A DNA stretch of 64,000 nucleotides, from assembly GCF_010509575.1 (NCBI RefSeq), contig NZ_CP048437.1, forward strand, positions 434,001-498,000, given 5' to 3'. Numbering within the stretch: the first letter of the stretch is position 1; each line of letters starts with the position of its first letter. The translations under genes were made by a program, and so were the position numbers. The stretch is from Faecalibacterium duncaniae (GTDB lineage: Bacteria > Bacillota > Clostridia > Oscillospirales > Ruminococcaceae). Positions 40,871-49,299 of this stretch are shown here, piece by piece. The notes under the pieces were generated by a model. That model was given only the letters and a program-made list of their open reading frames with translations, did no database searches and was not told the origin of the DNA.

Positions 40871-42463
40871 ATGGAATTCAGTCTGGACAGTTTGCAGCCC
40901 AAGGAGCGGGCCTCCTTTGCGCTGCGGGCGCTGTATGAGGCGGCGGGCTGCCGCAAATATCACATGGGCCGTTTTGAGGAGTACGGGCTTTATCAGGAGA
41001 ACCGGAGCTTTTTGTCTTCGGAGCAGGTCATCACCTTCACCGACCTGGATGGCCGTCTACTGGCGCTCAAGCCTGATGTGACCCTGTCTATCGCCAAGAC
41101 GGCCCAGCCCGCCCCCGGCGAGACCCTGCGGTATTACTACCATGAGAACGTCTACCGCCCCTCGGCAGAGAGCCACACCTTCCAGGAAATCTCCCAGATG
41201 GGCCTTGAGATGCTGGGCGCGGTGGGGGAGGCACAGGTGCAGCAGGCGGTCCGGCTGGCAGCGCAGAGCCTGGCCCAGCTGGGGGCCGCGTGGGTGCTGG
41301 AAGTCAGCCACATGGGCTATCTGTTCGGCCTGTTCGACGCACTGGGCGTGCCGGAGAATGCCCGCCCCGGCCTGCTGGAAAAGCTGCGGGAAAAGAATGC
41401 GCACGAGCTGCGCCGCGCCGCGCAGGTCGCCGGGCTGGATGCCGCCGGGGCCGATGCCCTGACCGGCCTGCTGGAGCTTTCCGGCAGCTGCGAGGAGACG
41501 CTGGCAAAGGCAGAGAGCGCCTGCCGCAACGACCGGATGCGCGCCGCCGCCGCCGAGCTGCGGGCACTGGCCAAAACGCTGGAGGCCTCCGGCGGGGCGG
41601 TCCGCCTTGACCTGAGCCTTGCCGGTGAGATGGAATACTACAACGGGCTGGTCTTTCAGGGCTACCTGCAGGGTCTGCCGCGGCCCCTGCTCAAGGGCGG
41701 CCGCTACGACCTGCTGATGCAGAAGTTCACCCCCGGGGCCGGGGCCATCGGCTTTGCGGTCTATCTGGACGAGCTGGACCGCCTGAGCGCCCCCACCCCG
41801 CCGGTACAGAGGAACAGCACGGGCCGGGTCATGCTGAATGTGGCCCTGCCCAAGGGCCGTCTGGGTGACAGGATGTATGACCTGCTGGCCCGCATCGGCT
41901 ACGGCTGCACCGAGGACTACAACGCCACCCGAAAGCTGGTGGTGGAGAACTCTGCGGCGGGCATCCGCTATTTCCTTGTCAAGCCCAGCGATGTGGCCAT
42001 CTACGTTGAGCACGGCGCGGCAGATGTGGGCATCGTGGGCAAGGATATCCTCACCGAAGCCTCTGCCGATGTCTACGAGCTGCTGGATACCGGCCTTGGC
42101 AGGTGCCGGATGTGCGTGGCTGCCCCGGCGGATTACAAGGATGATCCCAGCCGCCCGGTGCGGGTGGCGACCAAATTCGTCAACATTGCAAAGAGCTACT
42201 ATGCATCCATCGGGCGGGATATCGATATCATCAAGCTGAACGGCTCCATTGAGCTGGCCCCCATTCTGGGCCTTTCCGATGTCATTGTGGATATCGTGGA
42301 GACCGGTACCACCCTGCGGGAGAACGGCCTGCGGGTGGTCACCGAGTTCATGCCCATCTCGGCCCGGTTCATTGCCAATAAGGCCAGCTACCAGTTCAAG
42401 CACAACGAGATGGATGCCATGCTGGAAGCGCTGCGCAAGACCTTGCAGGAGGAAACAAAATGA
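40871..42463 (+). CDS. hisG: HisZ-HisG fusion: ATP phosphoribosyltransferase regulatory plus catalytic subunit
   Basis: This 530-residue protein joins two enzymes that are normally separate. Residues 1 to about 310 are HisZ, a HisRS-like regulatory subunit (ERASFALRALYEAAGCRKY; LKPDVTLSIAKT; LLKGGRYDLLM). Residues from about 317 are the short form of HisG (MLNVALPKGRLGDRMYDLL; DVGIVGKDILTE; DIVETGTTLRENGL). It condenses ATP with PRPP, the first and feedback-controlled step of histidine synthesis. There is no stop between the halves. ATG 40871 follows GAGGAGATCGAG. It is the first gene of the his operon and overlaps hisD by four bases. Confidence 0.92.
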   Translation: MEFSLDSLQPKERASFALRALYEAAGCRKYHMGRFEEYGLYQENRSFLSSEQVITFTDLDGRLLALKPDVTLSIAKTAQPAPGETLRYYYHENVYRPSAESHTFQEISQMGLEMLGAVGEAQVQQAVRLAAQSLAQLGAAWVLEVSHMGYLFGLFDALGVPENARPGLLEKLREKNAHELRRAAQVAGLDAAGADALTGLLELSGSCEETLAKAESACRNDRMRAAAAELRALAKTLEASGGAVRLDLSLAGEMEYYNGLVFQGYLQGLPRPLLKGGRYDLLMQKFTPGAGAIGFAVYLDELDRLSAPTPPVQRNSTGRVMLNVALPKGRLGDRMYDLLARIGYGCTEDYNATRKLVVENSAAGIRYFLVKPSDVAIYVEHGAADVGIVGKDILTEASADVYELLDTGLGRCRMCVAAPADYKDDPSRPVRVATKFVNIAKSYYASIGRDIDIIKLNGSIELAPILGLSDVIVDIVETGTTLRENGLRVVTEFMPISARFIANKASYQFKHNEMDAMLEALRKTLQEETK

Positions 42464-43749
42464 TCAAGCTGTATAATTTTGATGAGCTCAGGCCCGAGGA
42501 GATCCTGAACCGGGACATCCGCGCGGAGAAAAACGTGGAGGATGTGGTGGACGGCATCATTGCCGAGGTCCGCGCCCGGGGCGACGAGGCGCTGAAGGAG
42601 TACGCGCTGAAATTTGACGGGGCAAAGATCGACGACCTGCAGGTGACGCAGGCGGAGATCGATGAGGCCTTTGCCAATATGGACCCCTATTTCCTTGAGA
42701 CCCTGCGGGAGGCTGCCGCCAACATTGAGAGCTTCCACCGCCAGCAGGTGCACAAGAATTTCGTGATCAACGAGAAGCCCGGCATCGTGCTGGGCCAGAA
42801 ATATACCCCCATTGAGAAGGCGGGCGTGTATGTGCCCGGCGGTACGGCGGCCTATCCCTCCACCGTGCTGATGGATGTCATCCCGGCCAAGGTCGCGGGC
42901 GTGTCGGAGATCGTGATGACCACCCCCGCCGGAAAGGACGGCAGGGTGAATCCGGTCATCCTTGCCGCCGCCGCCACCGCCGGTGTGACCAAGATCTTCA
43001 AGACCGGCGGGGCACAGGCCGTGGCCGCGCTGGCCTACGGCACCCAGACCATCCCGGCGGTGGACAAGATCGTCGGCCCCGGCAACATCTACGTTGCCAC
43101 CGCCAAGCGGAAGGTGTTCGGCAAGGTGGGCATTGATATGATCGCCGGCCCCAGCGAGATCCTGGTGCTGGCCGACGGCGGCTGCAACCCCGCCTGGGTG
43201 GCGGCAGACCTGCTGAGCCAGGCCGAGCACGACAAACTGGCCAGCCCTGTTCTTGTCACCGACAGTCCGGCGCTGGCCAGGGCCGTGCAGGCAGAGCTGG
43301 AGGTGCAGATCCCCCAGCTGCCCCGTGCCGCCATTGCCCGCGCCAGCGTGGACGACAACGGGAAGATCATCGTCTGCACCGACCTGCACAAGGCCATTGA
43401 GGCCTGCAACATCATTGCGCCGGAGCATCTGGAGGTCTGCGTGGAGAACCCCTTCGGGGTGCTGAACGAGATCAAAAACGCGGGCAGCATCTTCCTGGGC
43501 CGCAATGTGCCCGAGGCTCTGGGCGATTACTTTGCAGGCCCCAACCACACCCTGCCCACCAGCGGCACGGCCCGCTTCTCCAGCCCGCTGGGTGTGGACG
43601 ACTTTGTGAAGAAGTCCAGTTTCCTCTATTACACCCGCGAGGCGCTGGGCGAGGTGGCACCCCGCATTGCCGATTTTGCCGAGCGCGAGGGCCTGCACGC
43701 CCATGCGAAGAGTGTGACGATCCGGTATGAGGACAACAGCAATGAGTAA
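42460..43749 (+). CDS. hisD: Histidinol dehydrogenase
   Basis: This 429-residue enzyme oxidises histidinol to histidine in two NAD-dependent steps. It shows VYVPGGTAAYPSTVLMDVIP, VDKIVGPGNIYVATAK, DMIAGPSEILVLADG and SQAEHDKLASPVLVT, where the zinc-site His lies. It ends with the HLEVCVENPFG and GPNHTLPTSGTARFSS blocks. The length is normal. The start ATG overlaps the hisZG stop (ATGA), and the end overlaps hisC by eight bases, so the genes are translationally coupled. Confidence 0.96.
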   Translation: MIKLYNFDELRPEEILNRDIRAEKNVEDVVDGIIAEVRARGDEALKEYALKFDGAKIDDLQVTQAEIDEAFANMDPYFLETLREAAANIESFHRQQVHKNFVINEKPGIVLGQKYTPIEKAGVYVPGGTAAYPSTVLMDVIPAKVAGVSEIVMTTPAGKDGRVNPVILAAAATAGVTKIFKTGGAQAVAALAYGTQTIPAVDKIVGPGNIYVATAKRKVFGKVGIDMIAGPSEILVLADGGCNPAWVAADLLSQAEHDKLASPVLVTDSPALARAVQAELEVQIPQLPRAAIARASVDDNGKIIVCTDLHKAIEACNIIAPEHLEVCVENPFGVLNEIKNAGSIFLGRNVPEALGDYFAGPNHTLPTSGTARFSSPLGVDDFVKKSSFLYYTREALGEVAPRIADFAEREGLHAHAKSVTIRYEDNSNE

Positions 43750-44803
43750 ATATTTATCAGAGCGCTTGGCAGCTCTCACCCCCTACACCCCGGGGGAGCA
43801 GCCGCAGGACCAGCAATACATCAAGCTGAACACCAACGAAAGCCCCTATCTGCCCAGCCCGGCGGTGGTGGCGGCGGTGAGCGAGCACGAGGCGGAAAAG
43901 CTCCGTCTCTACTCCGACCCCGCCTGCACCGACCTGCTGAAAACGGCGGCGGCGCACTTTGGCCTGCAGCCGGATCAGATCATGCCCGGCAACGGCAGTG
44001 ACGAGAACCTTTTCTTCGCCCTGCGGGCCTTCTGCGACGAGAACCACCCCCTGGCCTATGCCGACATCACCTATGGCTGTTACAGCGTCTGGTGCGGGCT
44101 GATGCACATCCCCAGCCATATCATCCCGCTGAAGGAGGATTTCACCCTTGACCCTGCCGATTACTACGGCCTGAATGAGACCATCGTCATCGCAAACCCC
44201 AACGCCCCCACCGGCTTGGCCCTGCCCCGCAGTGCCATCGAGGGCATCCTGAAAGCGAACCCTGACAATGTGGTCATTGTGGATGAGGCCTATGTGGACT
44301 TTGGCGGCGAGAGCTGCGTGCCGCTCATTGACCGGTACGACAACCTGCTGGTGGTGCAGACCTTCTCGAAATCCCGCCAGCTGGCCGGTGCGCGGCTGGG
44401 CCTTGCCATGGGCAGCGCCAGCCTCATCGCGGACCTGAACCGGGTCAAGTTCAGCCTGAACCCCTATAACATCAACCGCCTGACCTTGAAAGCAGGGCAG
44501 GCCGCGCTGGAAGATACCGTTTATTTTGAAAAGACCCGTGCCGCCATCGTGGACACCCGCACATGGACAAAACAGCAGCTGGAAGCCCGGGGCTTTGCGG
44601 TGCTGGACAGCCGCTCCAACTTCCTGTTTGCCTCTACACAAAAGAAAAACGGCGGCGAATTGTACCGGAAGTTGAAGGAAAAGGGCGTTCTGGTGCGCCA
44701 CTTTGATGCCCCACGCATTGAAAACTGGCTGCGCATCACGATCGGCACGCCGGAGCAGATGCAGATCTTCCTGAACACCCTTGACAAAATAATGGAGGAA
44801 TGA
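43742..44803 (+). CDS. hisC: Histidinol-phosphate aminotransferase
   Basis: This 353-residue PLP enzyme of fold type I has the N-terminal KLNTNESPYLPSP, the DENLFFALRAFCDENHP region, NPNAPTGLALPRS, VIVDEAYVDFGGES and the PLP Lys in TFSKSRQLAGARLGLA. It converts imidazole acetol phosphate to histidinol phosphate. ATG 43742 lies inside the end of hisD; the longer frame start is not needed. It is followed three bases later by hisB. Confidence 0.95.
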   Translation: MSKYLSERLAALTPYTPGEQPQDQQYIKLNTNESPYLPSPAVVAAVSEHEAEKLRLYSDPACTDLLKTAAAHFGLQPDQIMPGNGSDENLFFALRAFCDENHPLAYADITYGCYSVWCGLMHIPSHIIPLKEDFTLDPADYYGLNETIVIANPNAPTGLALPRSAIEGILKANPDNVVIVDEAYVDFGGESCVPLIDRYDNLLVVQTFSKSRQLAGARLGLAMGSASLIADLNRVKFSLNPYNINRLTLKAGQAALEDTVYFEKTRAAIVDTRTWTKQQLEARGFAVLDSRSNFLFASTQKKNGGELYRKLKEKGVLVRHFDAPRIENWLRITIGTPEQMQIFLNTLDKIMEE

Positions 44804-44806
44804 CCC

Positions 44807-45397
44807 ATGCGGGAAGTGACACTGGAACGCAACACCAACGAGACCCAGATCGAGCTGACCCTGAATCTGGACGGTGCAGGCCGCTATGAGGTGGACACCG
44901 GCTGTGGGTTCCTGAACCACATGCTGGAACTGTTTGCCCGCCATGGCCGGTTTGACCTGGTGCTCACCTGCCACGGGGATGTGGAGGTGGATTACCACCA
45001 CACGGCTGAGGATATCGGCATTGCACTGGGGCAGGCCTTTGCCCGGGCGCTGGGCGAGATGCGGGGCATCCAGCGGTATGGCAGCTTCTACCTGCCCATG
45101 GATGAGGCGCTGGTGCTCTGCGCGGTAGACCTTTCGGGCCGGTGCACCCTGAACTGGGATGTCCACTGCAAGACCGAAAAGGTGGGCGATTTCGATGTGG
45201 AATGCGCCTCGGAGTTCTGGCTGGGCTTTGCCCGCAATGTGCCCGCTACGCTCCACTTTGTACAATTTGCAGGGGAAAATACCCACCACATTCTCGAAGC
45301 CTGCTTCAAGGGGGCAGGCCACGCGCTGGCTGCGGCAGTCGCCATTGATGCCGCCCACCGGGACGAGATCCCCTCCACGAAAGGACTGCTGGTATGA
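44807..45397 (+). CDS. hisB: Imidazoleglycerol-phosphate dehydratase
   Basis: This 196-residue enzyme dehydrates imidazole glycerol phosphate using two manganese ions. The duplicated half-domains show TGCGFLNHMLELFARHG, DYHHTAEDIGIALGQA, PMDEALVLCAVDLSGR and THHILEACFKGAGHAL. It is the monofunctional form with no phosphatase domain, consistent with a separate PHP phosphatase at the end of the operon. The stop overlaps hisH by four bases. Confidence 0.96.
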   Translation: MREVTLERNTNETQIELTLNLDGAGRYEVDTGCGFLNHMLELFARHGRFDLVLTCHGDVEVDYHHTAEDIGIALGQAFARALGEMRGIQRYGSFYLPMDEALVLCAVDLSGRCTLNWDVHCKTEKVGDFDVECASEFWLGFARNVPATLHFVQFAGENTHHILEACFKGAGHALAAAVAIDAAHRDEIPSTKGLLV

Positions 45398-46002
45398 TCG
45401 CGATCATCGATTACGGCGTGGGCAACCTGTTCAGCCTGCGCTCCAGCCTGACGCATCTGGGGCTGGAGGCCGTTGTGACCGCCGATGCACAGACCATCCG
45501 CAAGGCTGACCGGCTCATCCTGCCGGGGGTGGGGGCCTTTGGCGATGCCATGGACAAGCTCTCGGCTACCGGTCTGGTGCCGGTCATCCGGGAGCAGGCG
45601 GCGCAAAAGCCCCTGCTGGGCATCTGCCTGGGAATGCAGCTGCTCTTTGAAAAAAGCTATGAGTACGGTGAGCATGGGGGCCTGGGCTTTGTCAAAGGCG
45701 AGGTCTGCCCGCTGGAGCCTGACCTGAAAGACAAAACCCTCAAGGTGCCGCAGATCGGCTGGAACGCCCTGCACATCGTACGGGATGACCCGCTTTTCCG
45801 ATACATCCGTGAGGGTGAGTATGTCTATTACGTCCACAGCTACTACGGCAAAAATTGTACCGAGAGTACACTTGCTGTCAGCGATTACTCCATCCCCGTG
45901 ACCGGCGTGGTCAGGGCGGGCAGGGTGTACGGCACCCAGTTCCACCCCGAAAAGAGCGGGGAGACGGGGCTGCGGATCTTGAAGGCGTTCAGTGAGCTGT
46001 AG
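45394..46002 (+). CDS. hisH: Imidazole glycerol phosphate synthase, glutaminase subunit
   Basis: This 202-residue class I glutamine amidotransferase makes ammonia for HisF. The nucleophile Cys is in LLGICLGMQLLFE near residue 80, and the catalytic His and Glu are in GTQFHPEKSGETG near the C-terminus. ILPGVGAFGDAMDKL is the oxyanion-strand region. Start overlaps hisB. A 140-base palindromic repeat separates it from hisA. Confidence 0.95.
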   Translation: MIAIIDYGVGNLFSLRSSLTHLGLEAVVTADAQTIRKADRLILPGVGAFGDAMDKLSATGLVPVIREQAAQKPLLGICLGMQLLFEKSYEYGEHGGLGFVKGEVCPLEPDLKDKTLKVPQIGWNALHIVRDDPLFRYIREGEYVYYVHSYYGKNCTESTLAVSDYSIPVTGVVRAGRVYGTQFHPEKSGETGLRILKAFSEL

Positions 46003-46018
46003 TGGAAAGGCCCTGCTC

Positions 46019-46158
46019 CGTACAACCTCTCCGTCAATGCTAACGCATTGCCACCTCTCCTAGTAGGAGAGGCCTTGGCAGTCAGGGAAAGTTTCCCGTT
46101 TTGCCAAGGGCTCCCATACTAGGGGAGCTGTCGAACGAAGTGAGACTGAGAGGTTGTA
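46019..46158. repeat. Dispersed palindromic repeat, copy 6, inside the his operon
   Basis: It begins ACAACCTCTCCGTCAATGCT and ends GACTGAGAGGTTGT, with inner CTCCTAGTAGGAG, CTTGGCA..TGCCAAG and CTCCCATACTAGGGGAG pairs. It lies between hisH and hisA and could fold into a long hairpin in the his mRNA. Confidence 0.85.
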
Positions 46159-46192
46159 CGAAGGAAAAGCTAAAATTAGGAGGGAATCTAAT

Positions 46193-46912
46193 ATGCAATT
46201 GTTTCCCGCAATTGATTTAAGGGACGGCAAAGTTGTCCGCCTGACGCAGGGAGATTACGACCGTATGACCGTTTACGGGGAGGACCCCTGTGCACAGGCC
46301 TGGCAGTTTGTGGAGGCCGGGGCCAGGTATCTCCACGTTGTGGATCTGGACGGCGCAAAGGACGGCACCCTTTCCAACTACGGATCCATTGCCGCGCTGG
46401 CAGAGCAGGGGGGCTTGTACATCGAGGTGGGCGGCGGCATCCGCACGGAGGAGCGCATTGAAAAATACCTTTCTTTGGGCGTGGATCGCTGCATCCTAGG
46501 CAGCGTGGCCGTGACGGATTTTGATTTCACGGCCCGGATGCTGAAGCGCTACGGCGAACGGATCGCCGTGGGGGTGGATGCCAAAGATGGATTTGTTGCC
46601 ATCCATGGGTGGAAGGAGGTCAGCGCCGAAAAAGGCGTGGACTTCTGCAGGCGGCTGGCAGATGCCGGATGCACGGCCATCATCTACACCGACATTGCCT
46701 ATGATGGTGCCATGCAGGGCACGAATCTGGCGCTGTACCGCCAGCTGGCGGCAGAGGTGCCGGGCGTGGCCTTCACGGCCAGCGGCGGCATCTCGTCGGA
46801 AGCCGAGCTGCTGGAACTGAAAAAGATGGGCACCGCTGCCGCGATCCTGGGCAAGAGCCTGTATACCGGGGCGCTGGATCTGAAACGTTGTGTAGAACTG
46901 GTGCAGAATTAA
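46193..46912 (+). CDS. hisA: ProFAR isomerase
   Basis: This 239-residue (beta-alpha)8 barrel opens MQLFPAIDLRDGKVVRLTQG, with the catalytic Asp in the first strand, and has EVGGGIRTEERIEKYL and the second Asp in YTDIAYDGAMQGTN. It isomerises the aminoaldose ProFAR to the ketose PRFAR. ATG 46193 follows TTAGGAGGGAATC. It is separated from hisH by the dispersed repeat but is still in the same direction. Confidence 0.95.
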   Translation: MQLFPAIDLRDGKVVRLTQGDYDRMTVYGEDPCAQAWQFVEAGARYLHVVDLDGAKDGTLSNYGSIAALAEQGGLYIEVGGGIRTEERIEKYLSLGVDRCILGSVAVTDFDFTARMLKRYGERIAVGVDAKDGFVAIHGWKEVSAEKGVDFCRRLADAGCTAIIYTDIAYDGAMQGTNLALYRQLAAEVPGVAFTASGGISSEAELLELKKMGTAAAILGKSLYTGALDLKRCVELVQN

Positions 46913-46928
46913 ACGGAGGGGAACGAAA

Positions 46929-47684
46929 ATGATCACAAAACGCATCATTCCCTGTCTGGATGTCCGGAATGGCCGGGTGGTCAAGGGCACGAATTTTGAG
47001 GGCATCCGGGATGTGGCCGACCCGGTGGAGATGGCCCGGATGTACAACGCCGCCGGTGCCGACGAGCTGGTGTTCTACGATATCACCGCCAGCTTTGAGG
47101 GCCGTGCTCTGTTCACCGATATCCTGACCCGGGTGGCAAGCGAGATCTTCATCCCGCTGACCGTAGGCGGCGGCATCAACACGCTGGAGGATTTTGACCG
47201 GGTGCTGAAATGCGGTGCCGATAAGGTCAGCGTCAACTCGGGCGCTCTGCGGGACCCCGGCCTCATCCCGGCGGCGGCCCAGAAATACGGCGATCAGTGC
47301 GTGGTGCTCTCGGCGGACGTGAAGCGGGTGAACGGCCAGTTCCGGGTGTTCGCCAAGGGTGGGCGCGAGGATACCGGTCGGGACGCGCTGGACTGGATCA
47401 GCTGGTGCGTGGCGCATGGCGCGGGGGAGATCTGCCTGAACAGCATTGACACCGATGGTGTCCGCACCGGCTTCGATCTCGAGATGCTGGACGCGGTCGC
47501 TGCCCGGGTGAATGTGCCCATCATCGCCAGCGGCGGCGCGGGCAAAAAGGAAGATTTCCTTGAGCTGTTCCACCACAAGGGCATCGACGCGGGCCTTGCG
47601 GCGGGCATTTTCCACCAGAAACTGCTGACCATCCACAATCTGAAAACCTATCTGAATGAAAATGGTGTCGAAATGCGGCTGTAA
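46929..47684 (+). CDS. hisF: Imidazole glycerol phosphate synthase, cyclase subunit
   Basis: This 251-residue barrel opens MITKRIIPCLDVRNGRVVKG and has ITASFEGRALF, TVGGGINTLEDFDRVLKCGADKV and the second catalytic Asp in NSIDTDGVRTGFD. It joins ammonia from HisH to PRFAR to give imidazole glycerol phosphate and AICAR. It lies 16 bases after hisA behind ACGGAGGGGAACG. The length is normal. Confidence 0.96.
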   Translation: MITKRIIPCLDVRNGRVVKGTNFEGIRDVADPVEMARMYNAAGADELVFYDITASFEGRALFTDILTRVASEIFIPLTVGGGINTLEDFDRVLKCGADKVSVNSGALRDPGLIPAAAQKYGDQCVVLSADVKRVNGQFRVFAKGGREDTGRDALDWISWCVAHGAGEICLNSIDTDGVRTGFDLEMLDAVAARVNVPIIASGGAGKKEDFLELFHHKGIDAGLAAGIFHQKLLTIHNLKTYLNENGVEMRL

Positions 47685-47750
47685 GCTCTTGCGTTTCGGG
47701 CAACTTTAGGATAAACTGTAAGTATCCCCTTTGGGGAGGGAGTATGGACC

Positions 47751-48386
47751 ATGGAACTGAAATTTGATGAAAAGGGCCTCATTCCTGCCATCGTGCAGGA
47801 TCACTACACCAAAGAGGTGCTCACCCTTGCCTACATGAACGCCGAGACGCTGGCACTGACCATTGCCGAGGGGCGTACGGTGTTCTGGAGCCGGAGCCGT
47901 CAGGAGATCTGGCGCAAGGGCGATACCAGCGGCAATGTCCAGCATGTGGTGTCCATCACCGCAGACTGCGACAAGGACGCACTGGTGGTGGAGGTGGTCA
48001 AGGATGGCCCTGCCTGCCATACCGGTGCCGAGAGCTGCTTCTTCAACGAAGTGTATGTCTCGCCGGAGCTTAAACAGTTCAGCTGGCAGGGGCTTTACGA
48101 ACTCATCCAGGGACGCAGGGATCATCCTCAGGAAGGCAGCTACACCACCTACCTGTTCGAGAAGGGCAAGGAGAAGATCCTGAAAAAGGTGGGCGAGGAG
48201 TGCACCGAGGTCATCATTGCGGGAGAAAAAGAGGACAAGGCCGAGACCATCTATGAGATCAGCGACTTGGCTTACCATGTGCTGGTGCTGATGGTGCAGG
48301 CGGGCATCACGGTGGAAGAGATCACCCGTGAGCTGGAAAAACGACACGTTATTGACCACAAGGTCAAACAGGAAAGGATGCAGTGA
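47751..48386 (+). CDS. hisIE: Bifunctional phosphoribosyl-AMP cyclohydrolase / phosphoribosyl-ATP diphosphatase
   Basis: This 211-residue fusion carries HisI at about residues 1-105 ([33 protein letters not shown]; the zinc Cys in ITADCDKD and [12 protein letters not shown]). HisE follows at about 112-205 ([33 protein letters not shown]). It carries out steps two and three of the pathway. GGGGAGGGAGT precedes the ATG. It follows hisF by 66 bases. Confidence 0.95.
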   Translation: MELKFDEKGLIPAIVQDHYTKEVLTLAYMNAETLALTIAEGRTVFWSRSRQEIWRKGDTSGNVQHVVSITADCDKDALVVEVVKDGPACHTGAESCFFNEVYVSPELKQFSWQGLYELIQGRRDHPQEGSYTTYLFEKGKEKILKKVGEECTEVIIAGEKEDKAETIYEISDLAYHVLVLMVQAGITVEEITRELEKRHVIDHKVKQERMQ

Positions 48387-48393
48387 TTTAGTT

Positions 48394-49218
48394 ATGGCAG
48401 ATTATAAGAAGTCCAGTGTTCATTGCCACTCGACGATGTGCGATGGCAAAAATACCTTGCAGGAAATGGCCAGTGCCGCCTGTGCACAGGGCCTGACGAC
48501 CCTGGGCTTCTCCGGCCATAGCTATACGCAGCGAGACCGCGAGTACTGCATGAGCCCCAGCCGCACCGCCCAGTACAAGGCCACCATTGCAAAGCTCAAG
48601 GCAGAGTATAAGGGCAAGGTGGACATCCTCTGCGGCATCGAGTGGGACAGCCTGAGCGAGGACAAGCCCGAGAACTACGATTACTGGATCGGTGCGGCCC
48701 ATCACCTGTACGGCAAGAACACCGGCAAGTACTACGAGATCGACTTCCGCCCGCAGGATCTGCACGACTGCATCTTTGATGATTTCGACGGTGACCCGCT
48801 GGCGGCTGTGGAGGCCTACTTTGCAGAGGTGGAGAAGGTTGCCGCCAAGGGACCGGACATTCTGGCCCACATCGACCTCATTAAGAAGCTGAACGGCGAG
48901 GGTGAGTTCTTTGATGAAGAGGCTCCCCGCTACCGGGCCGCTGCCCTCAAGGCTCTGAACGCAGCCAAAGAGCACATCTGCCTGCTGGAAGTGAACACCG
49001 GCGGCGTTTACCGCGGCTACCGCAAGGACTTCTACCCCAGTGCATGGATGCTGGAGGAGTGGAACAAGATGGGCGGCAAGGTCATCATCACCTCCGACTC
49101 CCACGATGTTTCCAGCCTGACCTTCGGCTTTGAGGAAGCCGCCGCCGCCATCAAGGCAGCCGGCTTCACCAGCGTGGAGGTGCTGACCGGCCACGGCTTT
49201 GAGACCCAGGAGCTGTAA
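48394..49218 (+). CDS. hisK: Histidinol-phosphatase, PHP family
   Basis: This 274-residue PHP-domain hydrolase has SVHCHSTMCDGKNTLQEM at the start, GFSGHSYTQRD, CGIEWDS and the later metal ligands LAHIDLIKK and TSDSHDVSSLTFGF. It removes phosphate from histidinol phosphate, the step not covered by the monofunctional HisB, and so completes the pathway. The start at ATG 48394 is seven bases after the hisIE stop; AAAGGATGCAG is a modest ribosome site inside hisIE. Confidence 0.92.
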   Translation: MADYKKSSVHCHSTMCDGKNTLQEMASAACAQGLTTLGFSGHSYTQRDREYCMSPSRTAQYKATIAKLKAEYKGKVDILCGIEWDSLSEDKPENYDYWIGAAHHLYGKNTGKYYEIDFRPQDLHDCIFDDFDGDPLAAVEAYFAEVEKVAAKGPDILAHIDLIKKLNGEGEFFDEEAPRYRAAALKALNAAKEHICLLEVNTGGVYRGYRKDFYPSAWMLEEWNKMGGKVIITSDSHDVSSLTFGFEEAAAAIKAAGFTSVEVLTGHGFETQEL

Positions 49219-49233
49219 AAGAAAAATAAAGCA

Positions 49234-49277
49234 CAACCCTCTCCGTTTTTGCTGTGCAATGCCGGGGAGGGTTGTTT
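49234..49277. repeat. Dispersed palindromic repeat, copy 7 (short form)
   Basis: Only the ends remain: ACAACCCTCTCCG and GGGGAGGGTTGT around a short centre. It can act as a terminator hairpin after hisK. Confidence 0.75.
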
Positions 49278-49299
49278 TCCGTAAACTGTGAGGAACCTT

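Noticed and set aside
41057-42403. Long minus-strand frames across the his operon
   Set aside because: Shadows of hisZG, hisD and hisC; the sense genes are unmistakable.
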